Assembly (NCBI RefSeq): GCF_014930365.1
Contig: NZ_JABXWI010000014.1
Location: 124,001-188,000, forward strand
Source of the DNA: Streptomyces caniscabiei
GTDB taxonomy: Bacteria; Actinomycetota; Actinomycetes; Streptomycetales; Streptomycetaceae
Direction: 5' to 3'
Length of the DNA stretch: 64,000 bases
The notes beneath the pieces are model-generated. The model ran no database searches, had not been told where the DNA came from, and saw only the letters and a list, made by a program, of their open reading frames with translations. Made by a program: the position numbers and the translations under genes. Below are positions 49,812 to 58,490 of the stretch, piece after piece (within the stretch, counting starts at the first letter, position 1; every line of letters starts with the position of its first letter).

Positions 49812-50630
49812 ATGACGGACGACCTGCCGGATCTTCCGGCCGCCGCGGACCTTCGTGCCTCCGACGCCGATCGTGAACGAGTCTCCGAGCAACTGCGGGA
49901 CGCCCTCGCGGAGGGGCGGCTCGACATGGAGGAGTTCGAGGAGCGGCTGGACGCGACGTACAAGGCGCGGACGTAAGGTGAGTTGGCGCCGATTACCCGG
50001 GACCTGCCCGGCGCGGGGGCCGTGGCGCCGCCGGCCGTGGTGCCGCAGCCGCCCGTGTCGTTGGTCAAGGGGCCTGCGGAGAACGCGAGTTGGCCGGAGC
50101 GGATCGTCGGGGGCGACGGGTCGTCCACCTGGGGTGTGGCGATCATGTCCGGGTTCGAGCGCAAGGGGCGGTGGACCGTGCCCGAGCGGTTCGACTGCTT
50201 CGCGTTCTGGGGCGGCGGCGAACTGGACCTGCGGGACGCGTACTTCGCGGAGCGTGAGGTCACCATCAACTGCGTGGCCATCATGGGCGGGATCAATGTG
50301 GTCGTGCCGCCCGGGGTCGAGGTCGTGGTCCGGGGCGTCGGGGTGATGGGCGGATTCGACCACAGCGAGGAGGGCGTGCCGGGGGACCCCGGTGCGCCTC
50401 GGGTGATCATCACCGGGTTCGCGTTCTGGGGCGGGGTCGGGGTCGAGCGCAAGGTGCCGAAGGCGGAGCGGCAGCGGCTGAAGGAGGCCCGGCGGCAGGA
50501 GCGGCTGGAGCGCCGTGAAACCCGGCGTGAGTTGCATGCGGCCCATCGTGAACAGGTGCATGGGATGCGGCGTGACCGGGACCGGGACCGGGACCGTGAG
50601 CGGGAGCGGCGTAGGGGTGGGGAGCGGTAG
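49812..50630 (+). pseudogene. DUF1707 protein broken by an in-frame stop
   Basis: From the ATG at 49812 the frame encodes a DUF1707 domain (ADLRASDADRERVSEQLRDALAEGRLDMEEFEERLDATYKART) and then meets TAA at 49974-49976. The same frame continues with GELAPITRDLPG and some 215 further residues, including the DUF1707-associated C-terminal domain (FAFWGGGELDLRDAYFAEREVTINCVAIMGGINVVVPPGVEVVV). In intact relatives the stop position is Tyr (KARTYGEL), so one C-to-A change explains it. A reading from TTG at 49983 is an alternative. A sequencing error is possible. Confidence 0.8.
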
Positions 50631-50658
50631 GCCGTCTGCCGGGTGCGGGTCCGTCGTG

Positions 50659-50698
50659 GTTGCTCGCGCAGTTCCCCGCGCCCCTGGCGGGGCGCGGG
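50659..50698. repeat. Intergenic palindrome copy, hairpin form
   Basis: A single copy of the GCGCAGTTCCCCGCGCCCCT family is followed by GGCGGGGCGCGGGAA, so that TTCCCCGCGCCCC can fold onto GGGGCGCGGGAA. It lies between the convergent DUF1707 remnant and SGNH hydrolase gene. Confidence 0.85.
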
Positions 50699-50702
50699 AA
50701 GG

Positions 50703-52028
50703 TCACAGTTCTGCCGGTGCCGACCCCTTCAGCTTCTCCAGGTCGAAGACCTCCGCCATACGGGCGTAGCCCTTGTCGCTGGGGTGCAGGTGGTCGCCCG
50801 AGTCGTAGTCGGGGCGGAGGCTGCGGGGGTCGTAGGGGTCGCGCAGGGCCTTGTCGAAGTCGACGTAGGTGTCGAAGACGGTGCCCGAGCGGATGGTGGC
50901 GTTGATGGCCTGGCGGACGGACTCGCGCTGGTCGGAGTAGCCGCGGTGGCCGTGGAACGGCATCAGCGTGGCGCCGACGACGCGCAGGCCGCGGGCGTGG
51001 GCCTGGTCGACGAGTCGGCGGAGACCGGTGGTGACGGCCTCGGGGTCGGTCCGACCGGGGTTCTTGAGGATGTCGTTGACGCCGAGGTCGATGACGACGG
51101 CCCTGACGCCCGTACGGCCGAGCACGTCGCGCTGGAAGCGGTTGAGGCCGCTGGGGTTCTCGGCGGGCCGTCCGTTGCCGTCGGTCAGGACGCGGTTGCC
51201 GCTGATGCCCTCGTTGACGACGCTGTAGCGGGGGGTGTCGGAGGAGCCGACGGCCGCGCGGAGCCGTCCGGCGAGGACGTCCGTCCAGCGCCGGTTCTCG
51301 CCGACGGTGGAGGTGACGCCGTCGGTGAGCGAGTCACCGAGGACCACGACCGTGCCCGCCGACTCGTTGCTCAGCACGTCCAGCGCGGTGACGTACCGCC
51401 AGTGCAGTGACTGTGTGGTGTACGGCCCACCGGTGACGTCCGCGACCTGGTCGCCCTCGGCGGTGTAGGAGATCTGCCGCGCGTGCGCGTGGTAGGTCGC
51501 CGGGCCGGAGGGGGTCGGGGAGTAGGTGGTGATCAGTACGTCGCTGTCGTGCGGGATCGGCACCCGTACGGTGTCGCTGACCACCTGTCGGCCGGCGGCG
51601 ATGACGACCGTCGGGTTGCCGGCGAAGGTGAGGCGGCGCATGGTCTCGGCCGCCGCGGCCGGGGTGTCGCTCGACGCGGCGACGGCGAGCGAGGCGTGAC
51701 TGATGGTCAGCGGCTGCTGGCCGTAGAGGTTGGACAGGGTGACGCGGGCACTCGTTCCGGCGGCGGTCGTGTGCACCACGTTGCGCACCGAGCGGCCGGC
51801 GAGGCCGTCCCGCTCGGTACCCGGCTCCGACCCGCTCGGCGAGGCGGCCCAGGCGCCGACCCACACGCCGGTGGAGGCGGGGGCGGCGCTGTTGTGGGGC
51901 GCGCGGGCGAAGGTCTCCTGCCGCGGGGTGCCGTCGTCGATGCCGACGCCGACGTATATCGCGGCCGAGACGGCCACGATCAGGGCGGCCATGGCCGCCA
52001 GAAGTGCATAACCGTGCTGCCTGGTCAT
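50703..52028 (-). CDS. Secreted SGNH/GDSL hydrolase
   Basis: This 441-residue protein is read from the ATG at 52026-52028, 11 bases after AGGAG. A signal or anchor helix is at 7-28 (YALLAAMAALIVAVSAAIYVGVG). Block I is VVLGDSLTDGV, with the nucleophile Ser. The Gly of block II is in NEGISGNRVL, the Asn of block III in DLGVNDI, and the Asp-His pair in SGDHLHPSDKGY. It should deacylate or de-esterify extracellular substrates such as sugars or lipids. Residues 60-250 form a beta-rich N-terminal domain before the SGNH core. Confidence 0.9.
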   Translation of the reverse strand: MTRQHGYALLAAMAALIVAVSAAIYVGVGIDDGTPRQETFARAPHNSAAPASTGVWVGAWAASPSGSEPGTERDGLAGRSVRNVVHTTAAGTSARVTLSNLYGQQPLTISHASLAVAASSDTPAAAAETMRRLTFAGNPTVVIAAGRQVVSDTVRVPIPHDSDVLITTYSPTPSGPATYHAHARQISYTAEGDQVADVTGGPYTTQSLHWRYVTALDVLSNESAGTVVVLGDSLTDGVTSTVGENRRWTDVLAGRLRAAVGSSDTPRYSVVNEGISGNRVLTDGNGRPAENPSGLNRFQRDVLGRTGVRAVVIDLGVNDILKNPGRTDPEAVTTGLRRLVDQAHARGLRVVGATLMPFHGHRGYSDQRESVRQAINATIRSGTVFDTYVDFDKALRDPYDPRSLRPDYDSGDHLHPSDKGYARMAEVFDLEKLKGSAPAEL

Positions 52029-52076
52029 GCGGTGTGCTACTCCTCGGGCTGTGGAGCCCCGAGGCTCCGATGTGAT

Positions 52077-52100
52077 CACCCCATGATGCGTCATGGGGTG
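52077..52100. promoter_or_regulatory. Inverted repeat between SGNH and DUF445 genes
   Basis: CACCCCATGA, loop TGCG, TCATGGGGTG is a perfect 10-bp inverted repeat 49 bases upstream of the SGNH gene start, in a divergent promoter region. It is a candidate operator. Confidence 0.4.
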
Positions 52101-52261
52101 GGGGTCGCTTACGAGAACCCCCATCGGTTCCCCCGCCCGGACAGACGCGGGGAACTCCTGTTCCGTTCCGGGAGTACGTCATGGAGTGGGTCACGTCACC
52201 GAGCGGTGAAGAGATGAGGAAGCGGACAATGTGTACGGGGGACAGGGAACGGGTGGAGTGA

Positions 52262-53608
52262 ATGGACCGTACGGACCGTACGAAAGTGGAAGAAGCGCAG
52301 CCCGAGGCGGCGGTGAACGCCGGGGCGCGTGCCTCGCACCGCACCATGACCACCTTCAGCGCCGCCGACGAGGAGAAGCAGCGCGGCGTCCGGCAGATGA
52401 AGCTCATCGCGGCCGGGCTGCTGCTCTTCGTGGCGCTGGTCTACGTGCTGGCCAAGTGGGCCTCGCACGAAGGTGCGGGTGCCTGGGCGGGCTATGTCGC
52501 GGCGGCGGCCGAGGCGGGCATGGTCGGCGCGCTGGCCGACTGGTTCGCGGTGACCGCGCTGTTCCGGCATCCGCTCGGGCTGCCCATCCCGCACACCGCG
52601 ATCATCCCCACCAAGAAGGACCAACTGGGCGTGTCGCTCGGTGAGTTCGTCGGCGAGAACTTCCTCTCCCAGGATGTCGTACGGCAGCGGCTGCGGGCCG
52701 TCGGCATCGGCAGCCGGCTCGGCTCGTGGCTCGCCGAGCCGCAGAACGCCGACCGGGTGACGGCCGAGCTGGCGACCGCGCTCAGGGGCGCGCTGACCGT
52801 GCTGCGCGACTCCGACGTCCAGGCCGTGGTCGGGGAGGCGATCACCCGGCGGGCGAACGCCCAGGAGATCGCGCCCGGTATCGGCAAGATGCTGGAGCGG
52901 GTCGTCACCGACGGCGGTCACCGGCGGGTCGTCGACCTGATCTGCACCCGCGCCCACGACTGGCTGGTCCTGCACGACACCCAGGTCATGGACGCCGTCG
53001 AGGGCGGCGCCCCCGGCTGGACCCCCCGGTTCGTGGACCGCAAGGTCGGCGAGCGGGTCTACAAGGAACTGCTCCGCTTCGCCACCGAGATGCGCGACTC
53101 GCCCACGCACCCGGCGCGCGGCGCCCTCGACCGCTTCCTCACCGACTTCGCCACCGACCTCCAGTCCGACACGGAGACCCGGGCGCGGGTGGAGCGGCTG
53201 AAGGGCGAGGTGCTGGGCCGGGGCGAGGTCCAGGACCTGATCGCCTCCGCCTGGACGGCCGTACGGTCGATGATCGTGTCCGCCGCCGAGGACGAGCGCA
53301 GCGAGCTGCGGCTGCGGGTCCGCGCGTCCCTGCTGTCGCTGGGGACCCGGATGGCCACCGAGCCGAACGCGCAGGCCAAGGTGGACAGGTGGGTCGAGGG
53401 CGCGGCCGTGCACGTCGTCACCACCTACCGCGCCGAGATCACCTCCCTCATCACCGAGACCGTCGCCGGCTGGGACGCCGAGCACACGACGAAGAAGATC
53501 GAGGCCAACATCGGCCGTGACCTGCAGTTCATCCGCATCAACGGCACGGTGGTCGGTTCGCTCGCCGGGCTGGTGATCTACACGGTGTCGCGGGCGCTGG
53601 GGGCGTAG
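52262..53608 (+). CDS. DUF445 membrane protein
   Basis: This 448-residue protein has an N-terminal hydrophobic helix (about 47-65), the DUF445 opening GMVGALADWFAVTALFRHPLGLPIPHTAIIPTKKDQLG, a long helical middle region and a C-terminal helix (GTVVGSLAGLVIYTVSRAL). The family is found in many bacteria, including E. coli YjiN, without an agreed function. It diverges from the SGNH gene. Confidence 0.88.
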   Translation: MDRTDRTKVEEAQPEAAVNAGARASHRTMTTFSAADEEKQRGVRQMKLIAAGLLLFVALVYVLAKWASHEGAGAWAGYVAAAAEAGMVGALADWFAVTALFRHPLGLPIPHTAIIPTKKDQLGVSLGEFVGENFLSQDVVRQRLRAVGIGSRLGSWLAEPQNADRVTAELATALRGALTVLRDSDVQAVVGEAITRRANAQEIAPGIGKMLERVVTDGGHRRVVDLICTRAHDWLVLHDTQVMDAVEGGAPGWTPRFVDRKVGERVYKELLRFATEMRDSPTHPARGALDRFLTDFATDLQSDTETRARVERLKGEVLGRGEVQDLIASAWTAVRSMIVSAAEDERSELRLRVRASLLSLGTRMATEPNAQAKVDRWVEGAAVHVVTTYRAEITSLITETVAGWDAEHTTKKIEANIGRDLQFIRINGTVVGSLAGLVIYTVSRALGA

Positions 53609-53765
53609 GGCGCGTTGGCCGTTCGGGGCGCGTGGCGGTCGTAGGGGTGTGGGCAATTCGGGGCCGTTCGGCTGCTGTTCGGCTGCGGTGGCGGCGGTCG
53701 GGCGTGATCGCTGCTCGGGAGGGCACTCGGGTCGGGTTCGCTCGAAGTGGAGGGAGCCCCAGCCC

Positions 53766-55226
53766 ATGTCCGTCACAGCCCCGAAGTCACCGGGTGTGAT
53801 CACCACCGCCGTACCGGCGCGCCTGGACCGTCTGCCCTGGTCGCGCTGGCACTGGACGATCGTGATCGGCCTCGGCACCGTATGGATCCTCGACGGTCTG
53901 GAAGTGACCGTCGTCGGCAACATCGCGGGCCGGCTCTCCGAGGAGGGAAGCGGGCTGCCGATCTCGTCCGCGCAGGTCACGGGCATAGCGGCCGCCCTGT
54001 ATGTCGCCGGCGCCTGTGCGGGCGCCCTTTTCTTCGGGCACATGACCGACCGGTTCGGCCGCAAGAAGCTGTTCATGGTGACGCTGGTGCTCTATCTGGC
54101 GGCGACCGCGCTGACCGCCGTCTCCTTCTCCACCTGGTGGTTCTTCCTCTTCCGCTTCCTCACCGGCTTCGGCATCGGCGGCGAGTACGCGGCCATCAAC
54201 TCCGCGATCGACGAGCTGATCCCCTCCAAGTACCGGGGCCGCGTCGACATCGTCATCAACGGCAGCTTCTGGCTCGGCGCGATCGGCGGCTCGCTGCTGT
54301 CGATCGTCGCCCTGAACACCGACCTGTTCCCGGCGAACGTCGGCTGGCGGCTGACCTTCGCCCTCGGTGTGGTGCTGGGCCTGGTGATCCTGCTGGTGCG
54401 CCGGAACGTCCCCGAGAGCCCCCGCTGGCTGCTGATCCACGGCCGCGAGCAGGAGGCCGAACGGCTGGTCGCGGAGGTGGAGGAGCAGGTCGAGCAGGAG
54501 AAGGGGCGCCCGCTGCCCGCGGCCGACCGGGAGATGACCATCCATCAGCGGGGCAGCGTCGGCTTCGGTCTGATCGCCCGTACGGTCTTCTCCCGCTACC
54601 GCCGCCGCGCCGTCCTCGGCTTCTCCCTCTTCATCGGACAGGCGTTCCTCTACAACGCGATCACCTTCGGCTTCGGCGCGATCCTCACCACGTTCTACGA
54701 CGTCCCGACCTCCGACACCGGCTACTACTTCGCCGTCATCGCGGCCGGGAACCTCATGGGCCCGCTGCTGCTCGGCAAGCTGTTCGACACGGTCGGCCGC
54801 CGGATCATGATCTCGGGGACCTATCTGCTGTCCGGTGTGCTGCTCTTCGGCACGGCCTGGCTCTTCGGCCGGGGTTCGCTCGACCAGGTGACCCTGACGG
54901 CGTGCTGGTGCGTGGTGCTGTTCTTCGCCTCGGCCGGGGCGAGCAGCGCCTATCTCACCGTCTCCGAGGTCTTCCCGATGGAGACCCGGGCCATGGCCAT
55001 CGCCTTCTTCTACGCCATCGGCACGGCGGCCGGCGGTATCAGCGGGCCGCTGATCTTCGCCGAGCTGACGGAGTCCGGCGTCGTCTCCGACACGGTCCTC
55101 GCCTTCCAGATCGGCGCGGGGCTGATGTGCGCGGCTGGGCTGGTGGCGGCGTTCCTCGCGGTGCGGGCGGAGCGGAGGTCGTTGGAGGACATCGCGGAGC
55201 CGTTGTCGGCGCGTGGCTCCGCCTAG
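53766..55226 (+). CDS. MFS transporter (metabolite:H+ symporter type)
   Basis: This 486-residue protein begins at the ATG at 53766. It has 12 helices, DGLEVTVVGNIAGRLSEE near the start, the MFS loop GHMTDRFGRKK (about residues 100-110) and RFLTGFGIGGEYAAINSAIDELIPSKYRGR, which mark the sugar/aromatic acid:H+ symporter branch. It should import a small organic acid or sugar; the substrate is unknown. It is the third gene of a rightward group beginning at DUF445. Confidence 0.88.
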   Translation: MSVTAPKSPGVITTAVPARLDRLPWSRWHWTIVIGLGTVWILDGLEVTVVGNIAGRLSEEGSGLPISSAQVTGIAAALYVAGACAGALFFGHMTDRFGRKKLFMVTLVLYLAATALTAVSFSTWWFFLFRFLTGFGIGGEYAAINSAIDELIPSKYRGRVDIVINGSFWLGAIGGSLLSIVALNTDLFPANVGWRLTFALGVVLGLVILLVRRNVPESPRWLLIHGREQEAERLVAEVEEQVEQEKGRPLPAADREMTIHQRGSVGFGLIARTVFSRYRRRAVLGFSLFIGQAFLYNAITFGFGAILTTFYDVPTSDTGYYFAVIAAGNLMGPLLLGKLFDTVGRRIMISGTYLLSGVLLFGTAWLFGRGSLDQVTLTACWCVVLFFASAGASSAYLTVSEVFPMETRAMAIAFFYAIGTAAGGISGPLIFAELTESGVVSDTVLAFQIGAGLMCAAGLVAAFLAVRAERRSLEDIAEPLSARGSA

Positions 55227-55270
55227 GGGGCGGGTTGGGTTGTGCGTCGGCTGCGGCGCTGTGGGGGCTG

Positions 55271-55304
55271 GTCGCGCAGTTCCCCGCGCCCCTTTGGGGC
55301 GCGG
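55271..55304. repeat. Intergenic palindrome copy
   Basis: GTCGCGCAGTTCCCCGCGCC followed by CCT carries the 20-bp core of the family, then TTGGGGCGCGG, so CCGCGCCCC folds onto GGGGCGCGG. It lies downstream of the MFS gene. Confidence 0.85.
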
Positions 55305-55392
55305 CTTCGGTCGGGGTCTTCTGGGTATGCGGGGGGCGGTCTGAGTATCCGTACTCTGTCGGCTCGGCGGGCGTGCGGGAAACCTCGTACGC

Positions 55393-55902
55393 ATGACCGA
55401 GAAGCTGCTCCGCCCCCTGCGCACGCGGCCCTGGCCGGAACGCTGGCTGACCCGCCTGCTCGGCGCCGCGCTCGCCGCGGCCGCGTACCGCCTCTGTCTC
55501 CCCTGGGACCTGCGTGACCGGCCCGAACTGGAGGGATCTTTCACGAAGGCGACCCCCGTCACCGTCACGGGGGTCGTCGTCCTCGCCCTCGTCCTGCTGG
55601 TCCTGGCGGCCTACTTCGGCCACCGCGACGCCCTGGCCTGGCCGTTGCTCCTGGTCGCCGTGCCACCGTCCGCGCTGATGTACGTGGCCTTCCACGCCCA
55701 CACCGAGCCGCCGGACGCGGCTGTCTGGCCTCTGTCCTGGGCCTTCTTCACGCTGGTGCTGGGCGCGTGGGTGTTGGTGGTGTCCTCGGTCGCACGCCGG
55801 TTCCGGACGGACCCGGTGGACGAGCGGTGGCTGATCCACAGCCGGCCCCAGGACCGTTCGGCGGACCGCTCGGTGGGTCGGTCGGCCGCCGGTCAGCCGT
55901 AG
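55393..55902 (+). CDS. Small membrane protein
   Basis: This 169-residue protein has three or four hydrophobic segments (about 22-37, 58-78, 82-100 and 113-131; for example VTVTGVVVLALVLLVLAAYF). The basic tail RSVGRSAAGQP ends by overlapping the convergent gene by 10 bases. No family is recognised. Confidence 0.65.
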   Translation: MTEKLLRPLRTRPWPERWLTRLLGAALAAAAYRLCLPWDLRDRPELEGSFTKATPVTVTGVVVLALVLLVLAAYFGHRDALAWPLLLVAVPPSALMYVAFHAHTEPPDAAVWPLSWAFFTLVLGAWVLVVSSVARRFRTDPVDERWLIHSRPQDRSADRSVGRSAAGQP

Positions 55903-56393
55903 AAGTACCGGTGGGCCTTGTTCTCGAAGTACGACGAGTAGACGAGGCCGATGGCCGGGGTGCCCCGGTAGGTGCCCACGTACTGCTGCGTGCTGTCGAC
56001 CACCACGGGACGGGCCATGCAGGCCCACTTGTTGCGCTGCTGGGCCTCGGCCCAGCGGACGGCCGCCGGGTCCACCCGGTCGCTGACCAGCACCGGGAAC
56101 GCGGCGACACCGTTCTGGATGCCGACCGGCAGGCCGCCCTTGGTCTTCTTCGCGTACGTCAGCACCTGGTCGGTGAAGGTCTCGATGGTGGGGATGGTTA
56201 TCTCCTGGACCGCCGCAGCGACCGTGAACAGGTGCAGCTTGGTCCCCATCCAGCTCCACCGGAAGTCGGCCCGGCGCCCGACGAGCACGGGCACCCCGGC
56301 CCACTCCTCCCACCACGTACGGCATTCGTCGGCGGCGAGACGGGCGGCCACGGAGGCGAGGTAGGCCTGGGAGGGTGACTGCTGTGGATGCAT
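55893..56393 (-). CDS. Conserved hypothetical protein
   Basis: This protein of 166 residues is read from the ATG at 56391-56393; a GTG at 56408 adds five. It has W-rich patterns (CRTWWEEWAGVPVLVGRRADFRWSWMGTKLHLFTV) and ends QQYVGTYRGTPAIGLVYSSYFENKAHRYFYG. No enzymatic motif is seen. It seems soluble. Its 3' end overlaps the small membrane protein gene by 10 bases. Confidence 0.6.
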   Translation of the reverse strand: MHPQQSPSQAYLASVAARLAADECRTWWEEWAGVPVLVGRRADFRWSWMGTKLHLFTVAAAVQEITIPTIETFTDQVLTYAKKTKGGLPVGIQNGVAAFPVLVSDRVDPAAVRWAEAQQRNKWACMARPVVVDSTQQYVGTYRGTPAIGLVYSSYFENKAHRYFYG

Positions 56394-56465
56394 GGCCGGA
56401 TCATGCACCCGCCGGTGGGCCGGTGTGAAGCCGGGGGAGGGGCCGGTGTGCGGCCCGGGGTGGTC

Positions 56466-56927
56466 TCAGGCTCCGGTCGTCGAGCCCGGCCGCACGATCA
56501 TGAGGATCGTCACCGTCGCCCACAGCAGGTTGAACAGGCCCGTGAACATGGCGAGTCGGGCGGTGGTCCCGGCGTCGACGGCGGTGCCGCCGATCCCTTC
56601 CAGGATCTCCTCCTGCCGTGGCAGCACCAGTGCCAGCAGGACCATGGCCGCGAGGGCGGTCAGCAGCATCGACACGATCAGCCACGCGTCCTTCAGCACC
56701 CCCATGCTCAGCGCCGTGGCGAATCCCAGCACGGGCACGGCGATGCCCACACCGCCGTAGACCCGGCAGATCCGGTGCAGCAGCCGTACGGCCGACACGG
56801 CCTGCTCGCTGTCGGGTTCGGCCAGCGCCTTGCGGGCGCTCGGCGGGAACATGCTGGCCGCTACGGTGACGGGCCCGACGGCGACGATCGCGGCGAGGAC
56901 GTGGAGGGAGAGGAGGAACTTGGTCAC
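56466..56927 (-). CDS. DUF2269-like integral membrane protein
   Basis: This 153-residue protein is read from the GTG at 56925-56927, 7 bases after TACCGT, suggesting a leaderless mRNA. Four hydrophobic helices are visible, starting with TKFLLSLHVLAAIVAVGPVTVAASMFP. This pattern resembles DUF2269 and related small membrane proteins. It diverges from the GlxA-type regulator at 57071. Confidence 0.65.
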   Translation of the reverse strand: MTKFLLSLHVLAAIVAVGPVTVAASMFPPSARKALAEPDSEQAVSAVRLLHRICRVYGGVGIAVPVLGFATALSMGVLKDAWLIVSMLLTALAAMVLLALVLPRQEEILEGIGGTAVDAGTTARLAMFTGLFNLLWATVTILMIVRPGSTTGA

Positions 56928-57070
56928 GAGGGGACGGTAGGCCGGGGAAGGGTCACACAGGAGTGGCAGGATTGCCAGGCACCAACGGATTCTCGCCAGC
57001 ACTGTCACGGTGGGGCAGGGGGTACCCGGGTCCTGTTGGCTGGAACCCGGTGGAGGCCTACGCTCCCGCC

Positions 57071-58027
57071 ATGCACACCGTGGCCGTACTGGCGCTCGAC
57101 GACGTGATCCCCTTCGACATGGCGGCCCCCGTCGACACCTTCGGCTGGGCGCGGCTGCCGGACGGGCGGGAGGCGTACCGGGTGCGGGTCTGCTCGGCGG
57201 CGGGGGACGGGGTGGTGAAGGCGGGGCCGTTCAGCGTGCGGGCGCCGTACGGGCTGGAGGCGCTGGCCGAGGCGGACACGATCATCCTGCCGGGGACGGC
57301 CGACCCGACCCTGCCGTTGCCGCCGGGGGTGACGGAGGCGCTGCACGCCGCGGCGGCGAGCGGGACGCGGATCGCGTCGATCTGCGTGGGCGCGTTCCTC
57401 TTCGCCGCGACGGGTCTGCTGGACGGGCTGCGCGCCACCACGCACTGGATCGCGGCCCCCGATCTGGCGGCCCGCCACCCGGGAATCACCGTCGACCCGA
57501 ACGTCCTCTACGTCGACAACGGGCAGTTCCTGACGTCGGCGGGCGCCGCCGCGGCCATGGACATGTGCCTGCACATGATCCGACGCGACCACGGCTCGGC
57601 GGTCGCCGCCTTCACCGCGCGGATGTGTGTGATGCCCCTCGAACGGGAGGGCGGCCAGGCGCAGTTCATCGTGCAGGACCAGCCCCCGGCGCCCGCCGGC
57701 GTCACGATGGAGCCCCTGCTGCGCTGGATGGAGGAGAACGTGGAGCGGGATCTGACCCTGGACGACATCGCCCTGCACGCGGGCACCAGCACCCGTACGC
57801 TCAACCGCCGCTTCCGCGAACAGACGGGCACGACGCCGTTGCAGTGGCTGAGCCGGGCGAGGGTGCGGCGGTCCCAGTACCTGCTGGAGTCCACCGACCA
57901 CACGGTCGACCGCATCGCCGCCCAGGCCGGCTTCGGCTCCCCGACGGCCTTCCGGGACCGCTTCAAGAGAGTGGTGGGCACGAGCCCGCAGGCGTACCGG
58001 CGGGCGTTCCGGGGAGGGGTGCGCTGA
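57071..58027 (+). CDS. GlxA-type AraC regulator (DJ-1/PfpI plus HTH)
   Basis: This 318-residue protein starts at an ATG 6 bases after TACGCT. Residues 1-190 form a DJ-1/PfpI-like domain (AVLALDDVIPFDMAAPVDTFGWARL, SICVGAFLFAATGLLDG). The AraC domain is at 210-318 (LRWMEENVERDLTLDDIALHAGTSTRTLNRRFREQTGTTPLQWLSRARVRRSQYLLESTDHTVDRIAAQAGFGSPTAFRDRFKRVVGTSP). It is read divergently from a DUF2269-like membrane protein gene. The ligand is unknown. Confidence 0.9.
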   Translation: MHTVAVLALDDVIPFDMAAPVDTFGWARLPDGREAYRVRVCSAAGDGVVKAGPFSVRAPYGLEALAEADTIILPGTADPTLPLPPGVTEALHAAAASGTRIASICVGAFLFAATGLLDGLRATTHWIAAPDLAARHPGITVDPNVLYVDNGQFLTSAGAAAAMDMCLHMIRRDHGSAVAAFTARMCVMPLEREGGQAQFIVQDQPPAPAGVTMEPLLRWMEENVERDLTLDDIALHAGTSTRTLNRRFREQTGTTPLQWLSRARVRRSQYLLESTDHTVDRIAAQAGFGSPTAFRDRFKRVVGTSPQAYRRAFRGGVR

Positions 58028-58031
58028 GCGG

Positions 58032-58073
58032 GGGCCGCGCCCCGCGAGGGGCGCGGGGAAGTGCGCGAGCAAC
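58032..58073. repeat. Intergenic palindrome copy, inverted
   Basis: AGGGGCGCGGGGAAGTGCGC and flanking bases (58047-58073) form an inverted copy of the family with one change (AAGTGC for AACTGC). CCGCGCCCC before it pairs with GGGGCGCGG. It lies between convergent genes. Confidence 0.85.
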
Positions 58074-58145
58074 CACGGCCGACCCGCGGCCCCCGACCGG
58101 CCGGACCCCTTACCCCTCCCGGGGGCGGCCACCCTCCCGGCGCGG

Positions 58146-58448
58146 CTACCCCTTCCGGTCGGCCACCACCCAGGACGCCAGCGCCACCACCCCGGCGACC
58201 CCGAACACCGCCGGCCAGGCCCCCACCTTCTTCGCCAGCGGATGCGACCCCGCGAACGCGGCCACATACCCGGCGGTCAGCGCGCCCGCGGCCCTGCCCC
58301 CGGCCGCCTTCTGCCACTGCTGGGCCGCCGCCGCACCCGCCACGGCGAGCACCGCCCCGCCCAGCGGCCGCTTCTTCGTCCAGCGAGCCACCCCGTACCC
58401 GCCGATGAGCCCGCTCGCGGCCACCGCCGCCGTGGGAACCCTCGCCAT
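58146..58448 (-). CDS. Small membrane protein
   Basis: This 100-residue protein has weakly hydrophobic Ala/Gly/Val-rich segments (LIGGYGVARW, LGGAVLAVAGAAAAQQW, AGALTAGYVAAFAG, AVFGVAGVVALASWVVA) that could form three or four helices. A charged KK is near the centre. No family is recognised. It lies downstream of the MFS gene on the same strand. Confidence 0.6.
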   Translation of the reverse strand: MARVPTAAVAASGLIGGYGVARWTKKRPLGGAVLAVAGAAAAQQWQKAAGGRAAGALTAGYVAAFAGSHPLAKKVGAWPAVFGVAGVVALASWVVADRKG

Positions 58449-58490
58449 CGATGCCTCCCGTGTCCTGCGCCAGGTCCGTCGCGCCCGAGG

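Noticed and set aside
49983..50630. Independent gene starting on TTG after the DUF1707 stop
   Set aside because: It is in the same frame as the upstream part and matches its normal continuation, so a broken single gene is simpler.
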